A stretch of DNA of 64,000 bases from Leptodactylus fallax (taxonomy: Eukaryota; Chordata; Amphibia; Anura; Leptodactylidae): contig CAMRHE010000017.1 in the NCBI GenBank assembly GCA_947044405.1, positions 10,198,001 through 10,262,000 of the forward strand. Direction: 5' to 3'. Shown piece after piece: positions 1 through 10,000 of the stretch. A model generated the notes under the pieces. That model saw nothing but the letters and a program-made list of their open reading frames with translations, ran no database searches and was not told the DNA's origin. Within the stretch, counting starts at the first letter, position 1. The number at the start of each line of letters is the position of its first letter. Both the position numbers and the translations under genes were made by a program.

Positions 1-812
1 ATCCTGAAGAAAAAGTCTGTCTAGGGTCACATCGCTTTATGATTAGACAGCTTTGACTCTTGGGATTCTAGGAAAGCAGGGTGACCACCTTGGCGGACAC
101 TGTAGTGTTGTTTTATTCAGGTTCCAGGGCATGGATATAAGAACTGAATAGAATCGGCCGATGTCTGGAGGACTGTACAGCGGTGATAGTGCAGATACAT
201 CTCCGTCTGCTGCCCTGTCTCCAGAATTGTGTCTATGGTTACATAGCAAGGCGTTTGCAGCCCATTGTTTTCTCTAGACGCAGATCACGGCCCAATCTCT
301 TTACTGTATTAAAAAGCAAACCTGCTCTTTAAATAGCAGAGCGAGCCGGCGAGGGATTCTTGTCATTGCTATAAAAAGGCCGTAAGTAATAAAGTGCCTG
401 AGTCATGCCGGAGCGTGCAACCTTTCATTCCCAGCTCTTGTGTTGCCCAGAGTATATGGCCAGGGAGATATCCGTCTGATTCTATCACATGCAGACGTCC
501 GTTTCATCAAGGGTGTTAATGATTTATGGGCTGAAGCTACAGCGGAGGGATATCGGCAGCTGGTAGGGCTGGGGACGAATTGTGTATGTATACTGTGTGC
601 ATCCCCCGTAATGATCCAGGCCGTATGGTCTTTATGGATGCATATACATAGAAGTAATTGAAATTTCCCGCCTTGTCAAGTTGTTGTTATCGATTTTCTG
701 GCACCAATCGCTTCGTCATTCCAGACATCACTGAATTCCCACCATGTGACCATTGAAAGTTGTTGCATGTTATATGTGTACAAATGGATTGTCTTTTCTA
801 TCTATATTCCAG
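1..812 (+). other. ATXN7: ATXN7 intron upstream of first visible exon (partial)
   Basis: No exon is recognisable here. The right end is a TTCCAG acceptor at 807-812. The previous exon, which should end in the first base of the GAA codon before RRH, must lie outside the window. I see no clear repeat or RNA gene in it. Confidence 0.7.
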
Positions 813-1071
813 AAAGAAGACATGGGTCCTCCAGCAAAGCCCCTCTAACACCTCCATCCTCCTCCTTGTACTCCCTCCACTCCTCCTCCCTGCCTTCAAC
901 AAAAAGCAAAGCGGGCGGCGGCAGCACCCGTACGTCCAGCAGTGCAAGCGGTAGTGCCTCCTCCAACTCCAAGCTGATCAAATCTCCCAAAGAAAACAAA
1001 GAAAAGCTACAGATAGGCGGAAGCAACAGGTCCATGCATTCTGTGCAAAGCAAAGCATCCCTAGACAAAAT
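813..1071 (+). CDS. ATXN7: ATXN7 exon with end of zinc finger 1 and Ser-rich linker
   Basis: The acceptor AG is at 811-812 and the donor GTAAGT begins at 1072. The exon opens with two bases completing a GAA codon, then RRHGSSSK. The histidine of RRH corresponds to the last zinc ligand of the atypical N-terminal finger of ataxin-7, which contacts the deubiquitinase module. The rest is a low-complexity Ser/Gly/Lys linker (STRTSSSASGSASSNS) ending KASLDK. It leaves two bases (AT) of a codon at the donor. The linker is much less conserved than the finger, as expected for the family. Confidence 0.94.
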
Positions 1072-4000
1072 GTAAGTCGTCTGATGGTGCTCTGGAAAGA
1101 TGGCAGTGCAGATAAGTAGTAAGACCAGTGCTATCCATAGAGCTATTCCTTCCAACTCCTCCATTCACATACATCATTGGTTCGGCCGAGTGTGCATGTG
1201 CTTAATGGAAAGAGACTCCTGTAGTGGCAGCTTATCTCACGGGACCATGGGATCAAGCATGTCAAGAGTTATTATGCCTGATCCTTCAATAAGAAGCCAC
1301 TGAATGGCATTTTCTCAACAGGGTACCTCAGGACCTTGTACATACTGTAGAGAAAATGATCTCAATTGGTCTTCTGTAGAGTTTGTCATTTTACATTGAT
1401 AGACTGTTGTAATTGATGGGATCTCGCCAAATGGACGCCGTATCCATCTGCAGTATGAGGTGGCAGCAGCTGGCTGAGTTCCCATCACATTGGCATCTTT
1501 GAGTATTGCTGGTACTGCAACTTAGCCCGTCCCGGTGAACTGGACTGCAGTACCTGGCACAACCACAATGGTAGGGATGGCGCTGTGCCTGATACTGAAG
1601 TCCAGTTAGAAGCACTGCCCCATTGTTTTGCTAATCAAGGTTCGGACCCCAACCCCACATATTATACATTGATGGCCATCAATGGAAATCTCTAGAAACC
1701 CCCTGTAAATGGGTTGTCCTCTGTAGAAAACCCTTTATTGCATATGCCCTATTGGGGAGGGTCTTCTCTTTATGATCCTCATCTGTTGGCCATAGTGGAG
1801 AGACCTTAGAGAGCGTCTCGCGCTCTGGAGGACCTCTCCTGTCCTGCATAACACAGCTACCCCTTGATGTGAATGGACATTGTGTAATGCTCGGTTTCCC
1901 CTGTGGTGGCGCTGAAGAGAAATGCTGCCACGTTTCTTGACAGATTACAGCACAGATTACAAGGTCGCATCATGAACACTTTATTGTTAGTGGACAGAAG
2001 GATCCACTGACAAAGTGGAGTACCCCTTCAATTTCTTCAGTTCTTCCCAAATAAATACATCTATCAGATCCAAAACATTATTTGATCCTCTCGATGCTGC
2101 AGTTTTGTATCTGGTCCCCTCTATATGTTTTTGTGACGTGACTTGTGTCTGACCTCGGTGCTTTGTCCGTATGTTATGTAATTCTCTGTCTGTTCTGCCC
2201 CCCCCCAGAATGACGCCCTCTGTTAAGGTGGAGAAAATGCATACAATCCCAAAGACAGATGGCGTGTTCTCCAAATCCACTGCTGGGTCTACCTGTTCCT
2301 CCTCTGTCAGCTCCTCAGTAAAGACTGGCCTTAATTGGCAATCAATACCAAAGCCACCTTTGCCTTCCCCTGGACAGATACCAAATGGTAAAGGAATTCT
2401 CTCGACTCCTCCGAATGTGGAAAAGAAGCAAGAGGACACGAACTGTAGGAAACACTTACACAAGAGATTGTCAGGTATTTATCCTCGACGCTGGATATGG
2501 GGATTTATAGAGAGTCAATTCTGGGACATCTCTTCCTTGACTCATGCTATGTCAATCCTCTGTTATTCCTCCTGGGAATGTATGACTAAGTTTACAGCTC
2601 CATTGTCCGATCAGTGATTTCAGTAGGAGGATACTTTCTTATTTGCCGTTTCCATAACCTCCCCCATGACATTATATATTATCCACATAGTGGACTCACG
2701 GAAACAGAATTACCAGTAATCCTAATTCCTATTTCTGATACAGATTTTGAAGCCAAAACAAGGCAGTTTAAAATAAAAATGAGGTAGAGCCTTTCCTGTA
2801 TACTTCCACTCCATTTACTATCCTCTCTGGGCAATGGTTTCAAAAACTGCACCAAATGGCATGTGAAAAACGTCCACAGACTCTGTAGGGACATTGCCCA
2901 GTTGTAGGTTTCCAGGAGGAATAACAGAGGACCAGCACAGTGCAAAGTTCTAAGGAATAGAATGGTTTGGATTTTAGGGAATTAGAGGTGCTTATGGGGT
3001 TGGTTCAATAAAAAAGATTTTTTTCAGTCCTGTCCATTCAGTGTTTAACACCCACTTGACAATTCTTTCAATACATTTCGTGACGGAATAACAGAACAGA
3101 GACACAGAGCTCTAAGAAAAATTGCTCAAGTATTTACTAAAATTGACATGTCTAGAGATTGGCCAGGTCCTCTTTAAAGCGCCGCTGACAGGTCAGGGAA
3201 CTGATGGCGACAGCTAGGTGTGGCATTCTGCCATAGAGATTAAATGCAGCCTTAGTGCAAATGCAAAATCACCAATCCAATCAATCGGGAACATGGGATC
3301 CTTGTTTTCATGACCAGTGGTCGACCCCTCAGCAATCATATATTCACCAACTGTCTTGTTGTGGGCAAGCAATGCATTTTTTTTTTTTTTTTTGTAAACG
3401 TCTTCAGAGATGGTTACAATGTATTTACCTCCATATCTTCTTATATTCTTGTACAGATCGAGAGTTTGACCCCGATATACACTGTGGAGTTGTCGATGTT
3501 GAGACAAAGAAGCCGTGCACTAGATCTCTGACATGCAAGGTGAGTTCACGTCATGTCGATCACCCTGGTCAGTTTTAAGGTGCCCATACATCTTCTATTG
3601 ACTTGCACCGTCCCTCCATAAACATGCATGCTTGGATTGGCTGAGCTTGCATGTGTATTCAATATGGAGAGTGGTATAAGCTGCTGATGGTTGTAAGAGG
3701 CTTTCATGGTGGGAGTTTTTCTGTATTTTCCTATGGTTTGTATGTATACCCTTCTTGCTCCGTATGCCCCTCACTTTGCAGCTATGCCGTGCAGAATACA
3801 TGTTAATCTTCTCTTTCCCTCCCCTCTAGACACATTCCTTAGGCTACAGGAGAGCAGTACAAGGGCGCAAGAAAGGTTTTGATGTGTTATTAGCCGAGCA
3901 CAAAAGTAAAACCAGGGAAAAAGAACTGCTACGTCAAGCTGAACAGCAGCAGCAACAAACGCCTGCGCTCAGGGAACCGCATCCCTCACCTTCAAAATCT

Positions 4001-7000
4001 TCCCAGGAAACGCACCAAAATTCTCATGGACTTTCTGCCCCTGAAGTGAAGCCTTCGGTACCCGGCAAGGCTAAGCCTCACAACCCCAGTCTTCCAAGGT
4101 GCGGCTCAGACTCTTCTTATAGATTTGCCAGCTCTCTGCTTTGTCTTTGTCCCCTTTTTGTTTTTGGTGTCCCCTCGTCTCATCCCCCCCCCCATCTGAA
4201 TTTTGACGTCATGCACTTAATCTGCCTAGTTGTATAAATTAAGGAATGTTACTAGTTTAGTCTCAGACCTTGCTGACTGCCATACTGACTTTCTTTTCTA
4301 TATCGTCCTACGTGCAGAAATAGCACAGCGCTGGTTTGCACTGCATCAACCTTTCCTGGCTGAGCAGCGCTCCCAGCCACCTTACTGTGCAGGGAACTGC
4401 AGCTGGTCCCATTCACTTCAGTGGGGCTATCCTACAGTTTCCTGCACAGCAGGTGGATAGGGCAGCGCTGATCACAGACCGCACACGGTCCCATTGATTT
4501 GTTAATGAGCGATTGTCTGTGCAATAACAACAGAGAGATGTTCTATTTTGGTTCATTTTGTGAACCAAAGGAGCCCACTAACGTGTCTGGGTCCATCAAA
4601 AACTCCCAAAGACACAAAAAAAAAAGAAATTTTAAGTAAAAAAAAAAAAAAAAAAAGTTGATCTGGAAAATGGATCAACAACGGACAAATATGTGTATAG
4701 GCTCTTAGGGTTGGTGCGGGGCCCCAGAGGTCAGAGCACCAGCAGTCATAGTGACAGCATATCCTAGCAATATGTCAGCCCTTTATAAGATGGAATAACC
4801 TGTAATAAATATGATAGACCATGTGCTATATATATGTGCTGGGAGCTTTTCCAGTGCATACATCAAAAGTGTTCCAAAGTTACATGTGAACAGGACCATA
4901 GGCCGTATTATCACCACTTGTACAGCTCTGATACCTCCAGTCTATGCCACTATATAACTGTACATTGGTATACATTGGACCCAATGTACAAACAGTATAT
5001 AGCATGGTGAAGGTTTGTTATTTTTTATGATGGCTGACTGTATAGAGAAGTGCAGCAAACCTATATAGTAAAAAAAAATGAATGGCACCTGCCTCCCTAA
5101 CAGAGGCCACAAGGACACAGCTTATGGCTATGCTTTGCATAGGTGCCGGGAGCTTTCCCAAAACTTATTTTGAACATGTCCACCAAACGCAACGTGAACA
5201 GCGCCGAGCTTTGTTAATATACGTAGACGTTCATTGTTCCTATACTTTTATCATATATATTTTGTAGGGTGTCGCAGCCGGTCAGACATTTGCATCATGT
5301 TTACTTGTGAAGGGTTGTGACTAAACCATGTCTCCTGTGTTTATTTATGGCGATCTCCAGGCCATCTGGTTACCCAGCGCAGCACAGTGGTAACGCTCCC
5401 AATGGCTCACCATCCGTGCACGAATCTCCACAACCAGTAGTACCTGCGGCTGAGCCATCCTCCCGCTTGTCCAGCGACGAGGGGGAAGGGGACGAGAAAG
5501 AAGAATCCGCCGAAAAACTGGACTGTCATTATTCAGACCATCACCCTCGACCAGCAGCTGTAAGTACTACTGAAATACTCTATGTAGTGTGAACGGGCTT
5601 AATAGAAACCTACATAGGGAGGAGAAAATGGACTACAATGTTCTGTTTGTCTTCACAGTTTTGCTCGTTTGGTAGCAGACAGATTGGGAGAGGATATTAC
5701 GTTTTTGACAAGCGGTGGGACCACATCCGATGTGCACTTAACTTCATGGTGGACAAACATCTTAACTCCCAGATGTGGAGGTAGGTTGTTATTGACTGTA
5801 TAGGGAGCTGACTAATATTTGTACCCAATAACGTGCCTATGACTGCTTTCTATAGGTGCTGAATTACCAAGCTCTCCAGGTTATTAAACATCATTGGTAC
5901 TAGACAAGTCACCCCATGGACATCACTGTCTAGACATAGAGTTAAAGGGAATCTGTCAGCTCCAAAACCAATCATTGGGTCTTGTAGGGGGTTTTAATAA
6001 AAGCTTGTTGGGCAGAAAATGACGTGGAAATGCAGAGAATATATGTTGTTTTTATGCAATATAGCCTGCGAGTGCACCAGGGGTGGGGCTGAGCTGGGAA
6101 GTGCACTAGCTGTCCTCAGGACTCGTCGCCCCTTCACAGCTTCCTGCCTGAATATCTAATAGGTTGGCCAGTTGCTCCATAGCCTGGTCATACACAGTAC
6201 CGTCCTTACATATGTACTGGCTGTGAACCCATAGCGATCGGAGGTATAGAAGTAGTGAAATACAACAGTTTTACAAGTAATTTTATGGGATAATGTTAAT
6301 TCACATTTAAATTGGATGTTTTTCCCTTTTTATTCAGCTGGGAGACCTGTTTCAGATTTTAAAATTCTGCTGAGCACTAGGGGGAGCTAAGGAGCTTACT
6401 GCCTTATTGTCCTTTGTATACATAATAGCACAGTTTGCTCATGTGCTCCCCCTTGTGGGGGGCAGAATCTTTTCATTTAAAGAGGACCTTTCATGTCCTC
6501 TATCACAGGGTGGTGGTGAACGCTCCCTTCACAGTACAAGACAATATAAGTGTACTGTCAGGGGGTCTTTCCCCTCCGCCCAGCGATTGGTTCTAGGCTG
6601 TAATGCACACCCCCATGACAACACAGTGATCTCCATAGCCGAAACTAATGCTGCCGATATCTCTACAATGGAGGAAGATACAAACAAAAGAAAAGGTGAA
6701 TTCAGCCTAATGGTATATAGAGGACATTCACTGCAAGTATATATTGTGTTTTATCGCTTGTTACTAATTCTGACTCCATTCGGTCACACTGTTTTGCACA
6801 GTTTGGATGATGCCAGATTTTAGGTTTGTATATGACCATCTGCACTTCAGCAGCTAGAACTGTTCTGCTCTAGCAACCATAATGTATTGGTATACGTCTG
6901 TAAAATACATTATGATCTGTGTCACAAGTGCGCACACTTAAAGGGAGTGTCACCAGACCACAGCAGCGATTCACAAGGGGGAAACGCCATTTGATTCAGG

Positions 7001-10000
7001 TGACCCTTACCTGTCTATCTGCACAGGTGGGTTCTGGTGACTTACCCTTTTCATGTGCCCTATAAACCAGTTTAGTGTCCAGAAAGCCTTGGCGTCCTTT
7101 CTAAGTCTCTTAAGACTTGACTACATAGGACCCCCCCCAGTCTCTGATCGTGCCACTGGCAAACCTAGTGGGTGCGCCTTTGATCATTTCAGAGCGATAA
7201 AAGTATTAAAGCTCTGAGGTCAGAGGTCTCTCTCTTCCTGACCATTAGGGGAGCAAAGGCTGTTGAGGATCTGCTCCAGGGCGGTGTGAGAGACCAGTGT
7301 AGGACCCATTATACAGAGCTGTAAAACCATGGCCCGGTAGAAGATGTTCCAGTGACCAGTGTAGAAAAGGGAACATCAGTGGTTATTGAGGGATTTTAGG
7401 CCATGACACTCAGACATTGGTGGTAGTTGTGGGCACCGCCACTATTGCTTACTTAGTCCGGGGTTACTGGTTCTCAGTACTTCAGCGGTTTCCATGATCC
7501 AACAGATAGGTGGCCATAACAGGGCCAGCTCATTCAGGACCTCAGCTCACAGATAACCTATTAGATATGGCAGTACATCAAATGTAGGGGTTGGCAGCAC
7601 TTTAAGTTACGGGACAAGATCAAAGCATCTGACTGTCGTCTTGACTCTTGTGTTCTGTTTCATTTGCCAGGAAAATTCCTCCAGCATCGAGCAGTTCCTC
7701 CACGCATGCTCCACACCGGACCAGCACAAATTCAGCGCCTGTGTTACAGAGTGTGAACAACACTGGTTTCCTCTCGCCCAGCACAGTTACCTCTCCCCCA
7801 ACTCCTGTGACCTCTCCCTGTACGTCTGTGGACAAAGTCCTTTCCCAAGGAACTACACTAAGCACTCACACTGCAACAGACCCCACCAGTAGTATGCAAT
7901 CCAGACAAGTGTCTTCTTCAGCAGCCACACCGTCAGTGCTTTCCTCATTGCCTAGCCCAGTCTCCAGCAAACCTCAAAAATTAAAATCCAACAAGGCTGT
8001 GAAACCTAAGGAACCCCCCGCCAGCAGCACGAACTGCAGTAGCAGCGGCTCAGGAAAGAAACGGAAAAATAACTCCCCACCCCAGCTGCTAGCGCACCCC
8101 CCTTCCCATTCCACTGAGTCTTTTAGGAAAAACTGTGTGGTGAACTCTGGAACGTACCACTCTCCCGGCACAACGTTGTCCCACGGCAGTCCGCATAGTG
8201 TCGGCCTCAATTTTGTGAACAATCGATCTGTGAGTCTTAAACATGACCAATCAGGGAGGGGTCCTCCGACAGGAAACCCTGCGGAATCCATAAAGCGCAT
8301 GAGCGTGGTTATGAATAGCAGTGACTCCACGCTTTCACTCGGCCCGTTCGTTCACCAACCTGGTGACCAAGCTGTGAACTCGCACAACACCTTTTCCCAT
8401 TCTCACGCTTCCCTGGACAAGTTTACAGGGAAAAAGCGAAAGTCTTCAGCTGGTCCCAGCAGCATCACCAATAACAGCAAATCCAGTAAGGTTGCCAAAC
8501 TGCCGCCAGTAAACAACATTCATGCAAAACACAATAGTGGGATTTCAGGAACGCCAACGCTGACCAATAATTCGCTTCGTCATCAGGTAAGAAAAATTGG
8601 CTTATGTTGAGTATGTGTGAGTGCGGGGTTTATTAGATATCCAATACATTTGCCACCAAGAGAGAGGCAGCACCAGTTTGCATGGGTCCAGTTTTCTAGA
8701 CAACTGTATGAAGCTGCCTATGCAGGTTTAGCATGGCTGCCAAGGCCACAAGACCTCCCTGTCTGACATGGCATCACTGGCCAGCGCTTACTAGTTTTAG
8801 TGGACAGTGCAGCGGGACTCCTGATGGTCCAATTCAGAGGTCCCAAACCTGTAACTGCTGCGAACTTACAACTCCCAGCATTCTGGATGTTGTAGATTAA
8901 CTGAAGGATTACTGCCCTAAATAAAGGTTCTACCTCCCCAGTAATGAACCTAAACCCATCTAGTTCCTCTCAGAAATGTCATAGTCACATCTGCTTCAGA
9001 GGATGCTGTATGGCAACCATAGGAACCACCATTAGAGTGCATGCTCGCAGTGCAGCAGCCGAAACCCAGCCTGCATGTGGCCGCCAAGGATCGCATGACT
9101 ATACAGTGTAATTATGCGATCATAGGGCAGGTGGAGTTTTGGCCGCATCGGGGGCTTGTACCCTTATAGCTACTACAGTTATGGGCAGACGGGTTTCCTA
9201 TATTAGTGCAGCATGCTGTGCAGTTATCGTAGCATACCTGTGCTATTAGCATTGGGCAGCAGTCATTGAAAAGCTTTGGCTATGCGAATAGTGTCGTGTG
9301 CCAGTCCCTACGATGTTCAGCGAGTTACTCAGATGTAGCTACAATGATTGGTTTTTAATGGCGCTGTAGCCAACTGGGTTATTACAATGGCCATACTACG
9401 TAAAGAGCCAAATGTTCATATGACAAGTGCTACATCTGTGTGTCTAATCATAGCTAGGAAGACCCTCCCTCAAACCTGTGTGCACACAATGGCGTATGCA
9501 TGTGTTTTCAATAGGGAGAGAAGAATAAGTCGCTGCTTTCAGGATAAAAGGATTGGTCAGGTTGATTTTCAGCATGCCCAATCCCGCTCTACCCTGTCAT
9601 TTGCTAGAAGAAAGTTGGGACATCCCCGTACACAGAGTCCATCTTGGTGGGTGCCCAGTCTACCAACCCCTCTGCTTGCCAGGTGTAGATCATCTAAGCT
9701 CAGCGAGTCCTGGCATCTGCTCAGGTTTGCCTATTGCCGACAACAGCCATACATCTGGCCTCCGCAGTAGTAGAATATATCTGTCCTCCTCCGTGTTCAG
9801 CCTCCACACCTGTCCTCCCAGATTTTCAGCCTCTACCACATGCAGCTATTATTTCTGCTGTCCTGCCTCTACACAATGGTCGTTCACCGGTTTCAGCTTT
9901 TGCTCACCCACTCGTTCCTAGAGTAGTCCCCAAATAACGTGACTATTTTTTTAATTTTTTTTTTTGCTACTTTGCGTTATTTTACGCTGCACCTTTTCTT

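Noticed and set aside
802..1164. 120-codon minus-strand ORF
   Set aside because: It is the shadow of the ATXN7 exon at 813-1071 and reads low-complexity residues.
9348..9937. Overlapping plus-strand ORFs of 140, 122 and 67 codons in the last ATXN7 intron
   Set aside because: No recognisable domain, no splice-compatible phase with ATXN7, and three frames open at once suggest chance or a degraded repeat.
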